Below are positions 35,347 through 45,693 of a stretch of DNA of 64,000 nucleotides, in pieces. This DNA comes from Sphingomonas echinoides ATCC 14820 (GTDB lineage: Bacteria; Pseudomonadota; Alphaproteobacteria; Sphingomonadales; Sphingomonadaceae). The notes beneath the pieces are model-generated. The model searched no databases, was not told the DNA's origin, and worked only from the letters and a program-made list of their open reading frames with translations. The position numbers were made by a program, and so were the translations under genes. Within the stretch, counting starts at the first letter, position 1; every line of letters begins with the position of its first letter. The DNA lies in the NCBI RefSeq assembly GCF_000241465.1, contig NZ_JH584235.1, positions 2,603,210 to 2,667,209 of the forward strand. The letters are read 5' to 3'.

Positions 35347-37068
35347 ATGTTCACCCCCGCCACCGCCGATCAGCGCTTCGTGCTCGATCATGTCGTCGGC
35401 ATTGCCGATCTCGCCGCGACCGAGCGCTTCGCCGCCGCCAGCGACGATGTCGTCGATGCCGTGCTCGAGGGCGTCGGGCAACTCGCGGCAGGCGAATGGG
35501 CCCCGCTGCTGCGCACGGGCGACACCGTCGGGGCGAAATGGACGCCCGACGGCGTGGTGATGCCCGAGGGCTTCGTGAAAGCCTATCACGATTATGTCGA
35601 GGGTGGCTGGGGCACGATCGGCGTGCCAGAGGAATTCGGCGGGCAGGGCCTGCCCTTTGCGATCCAGACCGCGGTGCTCGATACGCTCGGCAGCGCCAAT
35701 ATGGGCTTTGCGCTTGCCCCGACGCTGACGGTCGGCGCGATCGAGGCGCTGGCGCATCATGGCAGCCCCGCACAGCAGGCGCAGTATCTGCCGCACCTGG
35801 CCACCGGGGAATGGACCGGCACGATGAACTTGACCGAGCCGCAGGCGGGCTCCGACGTCGGAGCTTTACGCACCCAGGCCAAGCCGCTCGGCGATGGCAA
35901 ATGGAGCATCAAGGGCACCAAAATCTACATCTCGTTCGGCGACCATGACATGGCCCCCAATATCGTCCACCTCGTGCTCGCGCGCACGCCGGGCGCGCCT
36001 GCCGGGACCAAGGGGATTTCCTTGTTCCTGGTGCCCAAATATCGGCTGAACGCCGATGGCACGCCGGGGGCCTTCAACGATGTCCGCGTCGTTTCGATCG
36101 AGCATAAGATGGGGCTGCACGCCTCGCCGACTTGCGTGCTGAGCTTTGGCGACAACGATGACTGCATCGGCGAGCTGATCGGCGGCGAGTTTGGCGGGAT
36201 TCGCGCGATGTTCACGATGATGAACAATGCCCGGCTCAACGTGGGTTTGCAGGGCGTGCAGGTGGCGGAAGCGGCGACGCAGGCGGCGGTCGGCTATGCG
36301 CTCGATCGCGTGCAATCGCCGCGTGCCGGATCGGGCAACGCCGAGCCGGTCAAGATCGTCGAGCACCCCGATGTGCGCCGCATGCTGCTGCGCATGAAGG
36401 CGCAGACCCAGGCAGCGCGCGCCTTGGTCTATTATGCCGCGTCGCAGGTCGACCGCGCCACGCTGGGCCAAGCGGGCGGGCAGGAGCGGCTCGATATCCT
36501 CACCCCACTCGCCAAGGCGCATGGCACCGACATCGGCAATGAAGTCGCCAGCCTCGGTATCCAGGTGCATGGCGGCATGGGTTATATCGAGGAGACGGGC
36601 GCGGCGCAGTTCTTCCGCGATGCGCGCATCACCCCGATCTATGAAGGCACCAACGGTATCCAGGCGGCCGATCTGGTCGGGCGCAAGCTCGGGCTCGACA
36701 ATGGCGGGGTGTTCGCCCGCCTGATCGCCGATATGCGCGCCGAGGCCGAGGATGTGGCGCTGCGCACGCTGATCGACACGTGCGACGAGATTGGGCGCGG
36801 CATGGCGGGGCTGTCGGCCGATGACAAATTGGCCGCGAGCTATCCCTTCCTGACGATGCTGTCGGTCGCGGTGTGCGGCTGGCTGATGGAGCGGTCGGGC
36901 CGGATCGCCGCCACCGCCGAGGGCGACCGCGCTTACCTCAGCATGAAGGTGGCGGCCGCGCGCTTCTATGTCGCGCAGATCGTGCCCGAGGCGCTGGGGC
37001 TGAAGGCGGCGGCGATGGCAAAGGCGGATGTGCTCTATTCGGTCACAGCCGAGGCATTTGCCGCATGA
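35347..37068 (+). CDS. Acyl-CoA dehydrogenase (large, DmdC-like)
   Basis: 573 residues, FAD flavoprotein. N-terminal helical domain, middle beta domain with TEPQAGSDVGALRT and WSIKGTKIYIS, and a C-terminal domain with the catalytic Glu in YEGTNGIQA, plus ~120 residues more than short-chain acyl-CoA dehydrogenases. This longer group includes medium/long-chain enzymes and DmdC. ATG 35347 with GAGG 8 bases upstream. The next gene starts within its stop codon. Confidence 0.92.
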   Translation: MFTPATADQRFVLDHVVGIADLAATERFAAASDDVVDAVLEGVGQLAAGEWAPLLRTGDTVGAKWTPDGVVMPEGFVKAYHDYVEGGWGTIGVPEEFGGQGLPFAIQTAVLDTLGSANMGFALAPTLTVGAIEALAHHGSPAQQAQYLPHLATGEWTGTMNLTEPQAGSDVGALRTQAKPLGDGKWSIKGTKIYISFGDHDMAPNIVHLVLARTPGAPAGTKGISLFLVPKYRLNADGTPGAFNDVRVVSIEHKMGLHASPTCVLSFGDNDDCIGELIGGEFGGIRAMFTMMNNARLNVGLQGVQVAEAATQAAVGYALDRVQSPRAGSGNAEPVKIVEHPDVRRMLLRMKAQTQAARALVYYAASQVDRATLGQAGGQERLDILTPLAKAHGTDIGNEVASLGIQVHGGMGYIEETGAAQFFRDARITPIYEGTNGIQAADLVGRKLGLDNGGVFARLIADMRAEAEDVALRTLIDTCDEIGRGMAGLSADDKLAASYPFLTMLSVAVCGWLMERSGRIAATAEGDRAYLSMKVAAARFYVAQIVPEALGLKAAAMAKADVLYSVTAEAFAA

Positions 37069-37901
37069 GCGACGCTGCTTTCGATCTCGACGCCTATCTC
37101 GCCCGTATCCGCCTGCCAGCACGCCCGACCGTCGATTCCTACGGTCTGGCGGCGCTGCAGCGCGCGCACCGGCTGGCGATCCCGTTCGAGAATCTCGACG
37201 TGCTGCTCGGGCGCGGGATCGCGATCGACAGTGACTCGGTGTTCGCCAAATTGGTGACCGCGGGGCGCGGCGGCTATTGTTTCGAGCATAACCGGCTGTT
37301 CCTCGATGCGCTGGCGGCGTTGGGCTTCGTCGCGAGCCCGGTGCTCGCGCGGGTCTGGCTGGGGGCGAGCGATGTGCCGCCGCTGACGCACACCTTCAGC
37401 CTCGTCACGCTCGGCGAGGAAACATGGATTGCCGATGCCGGATTCGGCGGCAGCTATACCCCGCCAATGCCGCTGATCGCCGGGGCAGAAGTGACCGCGC
37501 CCGATGGAGCGACCTTCCGGCTCGAGCAGAGTGACGCACATGGCTGGATGCTGCTGCGCGACGGCGACCCCGCGACCACCGATGGACGCGGCACCGGCAG
37601 CGGGTTTCAACCGCAATATAGCTTCGCGGCGGTGCCGGTGCATCCCGTCGATCTCGCGCTCAGCAACCATTGGACGTCGACTGCGCCCGAAAGTCGTTTT
37701 CGCCAGATGGGCGTGGTCAGCGTCGTGCTGCCCAATGGCCTGGCGTCGCTGACCGACGCGCGCTACCGCCGCCGCGCCGGGGGCGAGGAAACGCAAGCGA
37801 CGATCACCGATCCGCGCGTCTACCGGATGCGGCTGAGCATGATGTTCGGGATTGCGCTGAGCGCGGAGGAGGTGGCGGCGCTGGGGGTGGTGGAGGCGTA
37901 G
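37065..37901 (+). CDS. Arylamine N-acetyltransferase
   Basis: 278 residues. Transfers acetyl from acetyl-CoA to arylamines and hydrazines. Cysteine-protease-like triad Cys72 (RGGYCFEHN), His109 (PLTHTFSLV) and Asp124 (IADAGFGG), the family's RGGxC...H...D pattern. Start overlaps the stop of the acyl-CoA dehydrogenase (ATGA), so both are made from one mRNA; a shared pathway is not evident. Confidence 0.93.
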   Translation: MSDAAFDLDAYLARIRLPARPTVDSYGLAALQRAHRLAIPFENLDVLLGRGIAIDSDSVFAKLVTAGRGGYCFEHNRLFLDALAALGFVASPVLARVWLGASDVPPLTHTFSLVTLGEETWIADAGFGGSYTPPMPLIAGAEVTAPDGATFRLEQSDAHGWMLLRDGDPATTDGRGTGSGFQPQYSFAAVPVHPVDLALSNHWTSTAPESRFRQMGVVSVVLPNGLASLTDARYRRRAGGEETQATITDPRVYRMRLSMMFGIALSAEEVAALGVVEA

Positions 37902-37968
37902 CCGACGAGGCGGTGGCCCCGATCCGTCCGGACGAACGCACTGGTCCGTTCGGGGCACTCCCCCTCAT

Positions 37969-38059
37969 CCGTTCGGGCTGAGCTTGTCGAAGCCCCGCTC
38001 TCCACAGGCGCAGCGTTCGCGCGGGGAGAGGTGCCCTTCGACAGGCTCAGGGCGAACGG
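37969..38059. repeat. Palindromic repeat, family A, copy 2 (inverted)
   Basis: The reverse complement of the element at 21553-21643 with only a handful of changes. Lies between convergent nat and the GntR gene. The rest of the 173-base gap holds a partial repeat of GTCCGTTCGG-type sequence and nothing else recognisable. Confidence 0.85.
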
Positions 38060-38074
38060 AGGGAGTGTGGGCGC

Positions 38075-38431
38075 TCAGGCCTTTTCGCGCTCCAGCAGAT
38101 CTGCGGCATCGAGCCCGAGTAGATCGATATGCGCGGCGATGCGCGGCCAGCTGGTCTTGACGAAATGCTCGCGCTCGGCCGCGCGGAGCTTTTCGGCGGC
38201 GCCGGGCAGCACGAACATGCCGACGCCGCGGCGCACCTCGACATAGCCATCGTCCTGGAAGCTTTGATAGGCCTTGGCGACGGTCAGCGGGTTGGCGCCA
38301 TGTTCGGCGGCAAGCGCGCGGACCGAGGGAAGCTGGTCGCCGGCGCGAAAGTCCCCGCGCAGGATCGCCGCGGAAATGGTGCCGCGCAGCTTGATGTAGA
38401 CCGGGCTGTCTTCGCTGTTCAGGGCTGTCAT
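38075..38431 (-). CDS. GntR-family regulator, YtrA type
   Basis: 118 residues. Short GntR protein: N-terminal winged helix (SPVYIKLRGTISAAILRGDF, then LPSVRALAAEHGANPLTVAK) and only a ~45-residue helical tail, as in the YtrA subgroup that usually controls neighbouring ABC transporters. No transporter of that kind is next to it. AGGG is 5 bases before ATG. A nitroreductase gene lies 39 bases upstream on the same strand. Confidence 0.88.
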   Translation of the reverse strand: MTALNSEDSPVYIKLRGTISAAILRGDFRAGDQLPSVRALAAEHGANPLTVAKAYQSFQDDGYVEVRRGVGMFVLPGAAEKLRAAEREHFVKTSWPRIAAHIDLLGLDAADLLEREKA

Positions 38432-38470
38432 GCTACCCTAATACAGCAAGCGACGTTTTTGTCCAGTGCT

Positions 38471-39049
38471 TCACCCCTCCCACTTTGTGATGATGGCGCT
38501 CAGATCGGGGCGGGGGCGTTCTTCCAGCGGGCGGCCGGGCGTGCCGAGAAAGAAGAATCCGGCGATCCGTTCCGGCTCCGCGCCGAACGCATCGCGCACC
38601 GCGTCCGAATAGCTCGGCCAGCCGGTCAGCCAGCCGCCGGCAAACCCCAGCGCATGCGTGGCGTGCAGCAGGTTCATGCCGACCGCACCGACCGACAGTT
38701 CCTGCTCCCACAAAGGAATATGGCTGGCGGTGCGCGGCGAGAAGAGCAGGACGACGAGCGTGGGGGCCTGCTGCGCGAACTGTTCGAGCGCGGCGATCTC
38801 GGTCGCGGCGGCCTGCGGGCGTTCGGCGCGATAGGCGGTGGTGATCACCGTGGCGAGCGTGTCGCGCTGTTCGGGCCCCACCACAACGAAGCGCCACGGG
38901 GCGATCTTGCCATGATCGGGCGTGCGCGCGGCGATTTCCAGGATCTGGTCGAGCTGCGCTGCATCGGGGCCGGGCGCGACCAGATCGCGCGGGCGGCCCG
39001 AGCGGCGGGTGGCGAGGAGTGAGAGCGGAGTGGTGCGGTCGTTGAGCAT
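38471..39049 (-). CDS. Nitroreductase family protein (YdjA-like)
   Basis: 192 residues, FMN-dependent fold. Segments RRSGRPRDL, ARTPDHGKIAPWRFVVV (flavin-binding) and the C-terminal FFFLGTPGRPLEERPRP match the short YdjA branch. Acts on nitro or quinone compounds with NAD(P)H; true substrate unknown. Divergent from the POT transporter. Confidence 0.88.
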   Translation of the reverse strand: MLNDRTTPLSLLATRRSGRPRDLVAPGPDAAQLDQILEIAARTPDHGKIAPWRFVVVGPEQRDTLATVITTAYRAERPQAAATEIAALEQFAQQAPTLVVLLFSPRTASHIPLWEQELSVGAVGMNLLHATHALGFAGGWLTGWPSYSDAVRDAFGAEPERIAGFFFLGTPGRPLEERPRPDLSAIITKWEG

Positions 39050-39165
39050 GGCTGTGCCATAGCCGCGACGCTCGCATATTTACACACCCGCGATTGGCGT
39101 TAGTCTCTGCGGTAACCAATGGGGCCGACCATACAGGCGCCACGCATCTCAGGGAGCTTTCGTAC

Positions 39166-40977
39166 ATGGTGGACACCCCGACCGCGGATACCCCGCGAGA
39201 GCCGGATATTTCGCATGTGAATCCGGCCGATGGGAAAACGTGGTTCGGCCACCCCAAGCCGCTGTTCTGGCTGTTCGGCACCGAAATGTGGGAGCGTTTC
39301 GGCTATTATGGCATGCGCGCGCTGCTCACCATTTACCTGACCAAGCATTTCGTGCTCGGCGATCGCGCCTCGACCGGGCTTTATGGCGGCTATACCGCCT
39401 TGGTCTATCTCACCCCGCTGGTCGGCGGGTTCCTGGCGGACCAATATCTCGGATCGAAACGCGCGGTGCGCTTCGGCGCGCTGATCATGGCGATCGGCTA
39501 TTTCACGCTCGCCTTCGGTGGGCAACCGGCCAAGCCTTATGCGGTGATCGACGGTCAGCGGTATGAGGTCGTGGTCGAGCGTTTCCGCGATGCGCCGAGC
39601 AGCGACCCCAAGGAAGCGCGCTACGTCGTCGATGGCACCCGCAAGCTGAAGATCCGCGGCAATGACGATGGCAGCCTGGCGCTGCTCGCCGCCGATGGCA
39701 GCGTCGCGCGCAGCGTGGCGGCTGGCCATTATAGCGATGGTGCCGATCGCGACCCGGTGCTGACGATGGTGCTGCTGATCGCCTTGTCGCTCATCTCGAT
39801 GGGCAACGGCTTCTTCAAGCCGAATATCTCGACGATGGTCGGCGAACTCTATGCGCAGGGCGACCGCCGCCGCGATTCGGGTTTCACGATTTTCTATATG
39901 GGGATCAACACCGGCTCGTTCCTCGGGCAGATCCTCTGTCCGATCCTGGCCGACATGTTCGGCTGGCCGATCGGCCTTGGTTTTGCCGGCGTGGTGATGC
40001 TGGTGTCGTGGGCGATGATCAGCTTCCATGGCGGGCGGCTGAGCGATGTCGGCAATCCGCCGGCGCGCACCGGCCGCGACCCGGCGCTGCTCATCTATTG
40101 CTGCGCGTTGCTGGCGGTGCCGGTCTTCTATCTGTTGTTCGTCAATCTGATGGCGGCCGAGCCGCCGGTCGCGGGATCGGGCTTTATCGGCTATCTCGAA
40201 TCGCTGTCGGTGATGGGCAAATTGCTGTTCGGCACCTTCCTCGTTTCGGTTCCGGGCATCATCCTCTGGTCGTGGTTCGCGGGCAACCGCACCGAATTCC
40301 AGATGATGATGGCGGCGATGGTGCTGGTCACCTTCAACGTGATCTTCTGGACGCTGTTCGAGCAGGCCGGATCGAGCCTGACGCTGTTCGCCGACCGCAA
40401 CACCAACCTCAGCGTGTTCGGGCTGTTCTCGCTGTCCGCACCGCAGACGCAGAATTTCAACTCGATCGCGATCATGCTGCTGGCGCCGGTGATGAGCGTG
40501 TTGTGGGGGGCGCTGGCCAAGCGCAATCTGGAGCCGTCGATCCCGCTCAAGTTCGCGATCGCGCTGATGGGTGTGGGTGCGGGCTTCCTGTTCCTGGTGC
40601 TGGGCACGCGCTTCGTCGGGCCGGACTTCAAGGTCGGCCTGTGGTGGCTGGCCGGGCTTTATGTGATCCATTCGCTGGCGGAATTGTGCATCTCGCCGGT
40701 TGGTCTCTCAATGATCACCAAATTGTCGATCGCGCGCGTGGTCGGCTTGATGATGGGGGTGTGGTTCCTGTCGATCTCGGTCGCGCAATATGTGGCGGGC
40801 GTGATCGCCCAATTCGCCAGCGTCGACACGGTCGGCGGCCAGGTGACCAACCTCAAGGTCAGCCTCGACACCTATGTCGGCGTGTTCACGACGATCGCTG
40901 AAGTGGCGATCGGGCTCGGCGTGCTGCTGTTGCTCTTGTCGTGGCCGCTGAAGAAGTGGATGAACGGAGTCAAATAA
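39166..40977 (+). CDS. POT-family proton-coupled peptide transporter
   Basis: 603 residues, about 14 membrane spans. ExxER motif Glu40-Glu43-Arg44 in GTEMWERFGYYGMRA couples protons to peptide uptake; FFKPNIST and FYMGINTGS follow. A ~100-residue insert after the fourth span (about 120-220, AVIDGQRYEVVVERFRDA...) is longer than in short family members. I use ATG 39166 with GGGAGC about 10 bases upstream; the open frame before it is not membrane-like. Confidence 0.93.
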   Translation: MVDTPTADTPREPDISHVNPADGKTWFGHPKPLFWLFGTEMWERFGYYGMRALLTIYLTKHFVLGDRASTGLYGGYTALVYLTPLVGGFLADQYLGSKRAVRFGALIMAIGYFTLAFGGQPAKPYAVIDGQRYEVVVERFRDAPSSDPKEARYVVDGTRKLKIRGNDDGSLALLAADGSVARSVAAGHYSDGADRDPVLTMVLLIALSLISMGNGFFKPNISTMVGELYAQGDRRRDSGFTIFYMGINTGSFLGQILCPILADMFGWPIGLGFAGVVMLVSWAMISFHGGRLSDVGNPPARTGRDPALLIYCCALLAVPVFYLLFVNLMAAEPPVAGSGFIGYLESLSVMGKLLFGTFLVSVPGIILWSWFAGNRTEFQMMMAAMVLVTFNVIFWTLFEQAGSSLTLFADRNTNLSVFGLFSLSAPQTQNFNSIAIMLLAPVMSVLWGALAKRNLEPSIPLKFAIALMGVGAGFLFLVLGTRFVGPDFKVGLWWLAGLYVIHSLAELCISPVGLSMITKLSIARVVGLMMGVWFLSISVAQYVAGVIAQFASVDTVGGQVTNLKVSLDTYVGVFTTIAEVAIGLGVLLLLLSWPLKKWMNGVK

Positions 40978-40993
40978 GCGGGGAGAAGCGCGA

Positions 40994-41685
40994 GTGGACG
41001 GTCTGGAACAGGTGGCCGCGGCAGCGGTGGCGTTTGTGGGGACGCATTTCCTGCTGTCGCATCCGCTGCGCAGCCCGATCGTCAAGGCGGTCGGTGCGAA
41101 TGGGTTCATGGGGATCTACGCGCTGGTCGCCTTCGCCACGCTCGGCTGGCTGGCCCATGCCTATCGTGCCGCCCCCGCCACCGCGCCGCTATGGGCGGTG
41201 GGCGAGGGGATTTGGGGCCCTGTCACGCTGGTGATGCTGCTGGCGAGCGTGCTGCTGATGGGATCGCTGCTCGGCAATCCCGCGTTGCCCGGGCCACCGG
41301 TTGCCGCCGCGCCCGCCACGGCGCGCGGGGTGTTCAGCATCACCCGCCACCCGATGCTGTGGGCGTTCGCTTTGTGGGGGCTGTGCCACATCGCGGTCTA
41401 TCCGATCGCCGCCAACATCATCGTCGCGGTGGCGATTATCGTGCTCTCGCTGGTTGGCGCGGCGTTGCAGGACCGCAAGAAGGAAGCGCTGCAACCCGAG
41501 CTGTGGCGCGATTGGGAGCGCAAGACGAGCTATTGGCCGTTCCTCGCCATCGCGCGGGGGCGCGCGCGCTTCGGCGGCTTCCGCCCGCATGATCTTGCGG
41601 GCGGGGTGGTGATCTGGCTGGCCGCGACCTGGGCGCACCTTCCCATCGCCGGGGTGGCGGTGGGGCTGTGGCACTGGGTCTATCG

Positions 41686-41689
<4 letters not shown>
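40994..41689 (+). CDS. NnrU family membrane protein
   Basis: 231 residues, about six membrane spans. [28 protein letters not shown] and YPIAANI are typical of NnrU/isoprenylcysteine-methyltransferase-like proteins. NnrU is linked to nitrite metabolism in some alphaproteobacteria, but there is no nitrogen-oxide gene here; the ITRHPM motif suggests a methyltransferase-like fold. GTG start with GGAG upstream. Its stop overlaps that of the convergent aldo/keto reductase. Confidence 0.85.
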
Positions 41690-42677
<988 letters not shown>

Positions 42678-42681
<4 letters not shown>

Positions 42682-43964
42682 GAGTGGTGTTCCTGCAGCA
42701 AGGTGTCGGCGGCGGAAAGCGGGACCTTGTCACCCCGCGCTGCCACGGTCAGCGTAACCGCCAGATCGAAGATGACGTTCCCAAGGGTTCGGAAAATATC
42801 CGGCATCGTCTCGACCGCGACCAGCAGCCCAAGCGGGGCGACGGGCACGCCGAGGGTCACCGCGATCGGCGCGATTGCGCTAATGAAGCTGATTTGCCCG
42901 GGCAAGCTGACCGAGCCAAGCGAGGTGAGCACGGCGACCACGGTGGCGGCGGCGAGCGTCGCGAAGGTCAGCGGCACGCCGAACCATGCCGCGACATAGA
43001 TGGCGACCGCCAGGTTCATCGCCGGGCCGGTCGCGCGCATCATCGCAACGGCAAGCGGCAGCACCACGCCCGAGGTGGCGACCGGCACGTCCATTTCCTC
43101 CGAACTGCGCAGCATCGCGGGCAAGCTGGCGAGCGAGGATTGCGTGCTGAGCGCGACCGCCAGCACCGGCAGCGAAGCGCGTACGAACCGCCCCAGCGCG
43201 ATGCCGCCACCCCAGACGGCAACGGGCACCGCAAACAGGCTGACCACGATTCCGACCGAGGACACCGTCACGATATAGTGGAACAGCGCGCCGACCGCCG
43301 CCGTACCCGTCTTGGCGGCGACCGTCAGGGCGAGTGCAAACACGCCGATCGGCGCGATCCAGATGATCCAGCCGATCATCACCAGCATCGCGTCGCGGAT
43401 CGCCGAAAAGAAGGTCAGCAACGCGGTGCGGCCCGTGGCGTCGATGCGGGTCAGGGCAAAGGCGAAGATCAACGCGAACAGAATCAGCGACAGGAAGCCG
43501 CCATTGGCGGCGGCGGCGATGACGTTATTGGGCACCATGCCCGCCAGAAACTCACCGAGCGGCGGCACCGCGCCGGGCGGGCCGACATTCACCAGCGCGC
43601 CGCGCAAGGCGGCGGCAGAGGCGGCGGGCATCGGCACCAGGCCGAGGAACAGCGGGGTCAGCAGCGCCGCCGCGACCGCGCTGCTGACCATCACCACCAG
43701 AATGATGCTGATCGCGCGCGCCGCGACTGCGCCGCTGCGTGCCGCCTCGGCGGTCGACGCGATGCCGGTGACCAAAAGCGAGAAGACCAGCGGAATCACC
43801 GTCATTTGCAGCGCGTTGAGCCAGGCCGAGCCGATCGGTTGCGCCACTGCGGTCGCTCCGGGCACCGCCGCCGGCAGCCAGGTGGCAAAAGCGATGCCAA
43901 GGAGTAATCCAGCGCCCAGCGACACGAGGATCCGTGTCGACGGGCTATTCAACGTTGCAGACAT
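42678..43964 (-). CDS. Dicarboxylate/amino acid:cation symporter
   Basis: 428 residues, DAACS/GltP fold with eight membrane spans and two re-entrant loops. Key segments: [10 protein letters not shown] (equivalent of the SSSAATLP loop), [17 protein letters not shown] (replaces NMDGT) and [12 protein letters not shown]. The substrate-binding TM8 lacks the arginine that C4-dicarboxylate and glutamate carriers use for the side-chain carboxylate, so it may take neutral substrates. AAGGGCG precedes ATG. Operon with the aldo/keto reductase gene. Confidence 0.88.
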
Positions 43965-44037
43965 ACTCGCCCTTATCCGTAAGCGGCGCTATCAGGCACC
44001 TCTGAAGATACGGGCATAACCCAATGGATGAGGGCTG

Positions 44038-45378
44038 ATGGCAAGAAAATATTTCGGCACCGATGGGATTCGTGGTCTGACCAACAAAGCCCCGATGACC
44101 GCGGCGATGGCAATGCAGGTCGGCATGGCAGCCGGCGCGCATTTCCGCCGCGGCGACCACAAGCACCGCGTGGTGATCGGCAAGGACACGCGCCTGTCGG
44201 GTTATATGCTCGAATCGGCGATGGTGGCGGGCTTCACCAGCGTTGGTATGGACGTTGTGCTCTTGGGCCCGATGCCGACGCCGGCGGTGGCGATGCTGAC
44301 CCAGTCGATGCGCGCCGATCTCGGCGTGATGATTTCCGCCAGCCACAATCCGTTCTTCGACAATGGCATCAAATTGTTCGGTCCCGATGGCTATAAGCTG
44401 TCCGATGCTGACGAAACGGCGATCGAGGCGTTGATCGATGGTGAGATCGCGCTGTCGCCCGCTGCCGAAATCGGCCGCGCGCGGCGCGTGGACGACGCGC
44501 AGGGTCGATATATCCATTTCGCCAAATCGACCTTTCCCGAAAATCTGCGGCTCGACGGCATGCGTATCGTCGTCGATTGCGCCAATGGCGCGGCGTATCG
44601 CGTGGCGCCGACTGCCTTGTGGGAATTGGGGGCCGATGTCGTTGCGATCGGCGTGACGCCCAATGGCCGGAACATCAATGACGGCGTCGGCTCGACCGCG
44701 CCGCAGACCTTGTGCGAGACGGTGGTGGCGAGCGGCGCGCAGCTCGGCATCGCGCTCGACGGCGATGCCGACCGGCTGATCGTGGTCGACGAAAAGGGGC
44801 ATGTCGTCGATGGCGACCAGTTGATGGCGACGATCGCCAGTGGCTGGGCGCGCAGCGGGCGGTTGAAGAATGGCGGCCTGGTCGCGACGGTCATGTCCAA
44901 CCTCGGGCTTGAGCGGCACCTCGCCGCGCAAGGCATTGGCCTGGTCCGGACCGCGGTCGGTGATCGCCATGTGCTCGAGGCGATGCGCGCGCAGGGCTAT
45001 AATGTCGGTGGTGAGCAATCGGGGCATATCATCCTGTCCGATTATGCGACGACCGGTGACGGCCTGGTCGCGGCGCTGCAGATCCTCGCCGAACTGGTAT
45101 GGGCAGGCGCACCGGCGAGCGAGCTGCTGCACCGCTTTGAGCCATTGCCGCAATTGCTGAAGAATGTGCGGTTCGCAGGTGGCAAGCCGCTGGAAGCCGA
45201 GGCGGTGAAGGCGGTGATCGCCGAGGCTGAGGCTGAACTGAAGGGCAAGGGGCGGCTCGTGATCCGCCCGTCTGGCACCGAGCCCGTTATCCGCGTGATG
45301 GCCGAGGGCGATGACCCGGCGCAGGTCGAGGCGGTGGTCGATCGCATTTGCGACGCCATGCGCGTGGCGGCCGGCTGA
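44038..45378 (+). CDS. glmM: Phosphoglucosamine mutase
   Basis: 446 residues. Converts glucosamine-6-phosphate to glucosamine-1-phosphate for cell-wall precursors. FGTDGIRG (6-13), phosphoserine Ser102 in ISASHNPF, metal loop ALDGDADRL, and the C-terminal [12 protein letters not shown] sugar-phosphate loop. Its stop codon overlaps the start of DUF1272 by one base (TGATG). Confidence 0.97.
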   Translation: MARKYFGTDGIRGLTNKAPMTAAMAMQVGMAAGAHFRRGDHKHRVVIGKDTRLSGYMLESAMVAGFTSVGMDVVLLGPMPTPAVAMLTQSMRADLGVMISASHNPFFDNGIKLFGPDGYKLSDADETAIEALIDGEIALSPAAEIGRARRVDDAQGRYIHFAKSTFPENLRLDGMRIVVDCANGAAYRVAPTALWELGADVVAIGVTPNGRNINDGVGSTAPQTLCETVVASGAQLGIALDGDADRLIVVDEKGHVVDGDQLMATIASGWARSGRLKNGGLVATVMSNLGLERHLAAQGIGLVRTAVGDRHVLEAMRAQGYNVGGEQSGHIILSDYATTGDGLVAALQILAELVWAGAPASELLHRFEPLPQLLKNVRFAGGKPLEAEAVKAVIAEAEAELKGKGRLVIRPSGTEPVIRVMAEGDDPAQVEAVVDRICDAMRVAAG

Positions 45379-45623
45379 TGCTCGAAATGCGCCCCGATTG
45401 CGAACGCTGCGGCGTGGACTTGCCCGCCGATGAAGCGGGCGCGTTCATTTGCTCGTTCGAATGCACCTTCTGCGCCGAATGCGCCGAGGCGCTCGATGAT
45501 CGCTGCCCCAATTGCCGCGGCGAATTGATGGACCGTCCTGCGCGCGTCGATGACGCGCTGGCGCGCCACCCGGCGAGCACCGTGCGCCGGTTTAATTCCC
45601 CTCCCGCTCGCGGGAGGGGTTAG
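45378..45623 (+). CDS. DUF1272 zinc-finger protein; C-terminus runs into a repeat
   Basis: 81 residues. Cysteine pairs CERC, CSFEC, CAEC and CPNC, the DUF1272 pattern ([16 protein letters not shown]), probably binding two zinc ions. Function unknown. The last ~9 residues (SPPARGRG) and the stop are encoded by the family C repeat at 45598-45693, which is not native to the family. Sits between glmM and thiD and probably shares their mRNA. Confidence 0.85.
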   Translation: MLEMRPDCERCGVDLPADEAGAFICSFECTFCAECAEALDDRCPNCRGELMDRPARVDDALARHPASTVRRFNSPPARGRG

Positions 45624-45693
45624 GGGAGGGCATGTGACGAACCTTCCCGACCAAGACAGCCCCTCCCCCAACCCCTCCCGCCAGCGGGAGGGG
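45598..45693. repeat. Palindromic repeat, family C, spanning DUF1272 end and thiD start
   Basis: CCCCTCCCGCTCGCGGGAGG... at 45598-45631 and its inverted partner ...CCTCCCGCCAGCGGGAGGGG at 45660-45693. Each arm is itself a hairpin and the two arms also pair with each other. The repeat supplies the stop codon of the DUF1272 frame, the GGGGAGGG ribosome site of thiD and part of its N-terminus. Confidence 0.8.

Noticed and set aside
39100-40671. 523-codon minus-strand frame
   Set aside because: Antisense to the POT transporter; Gln/Arg/His-rich and without motifs.
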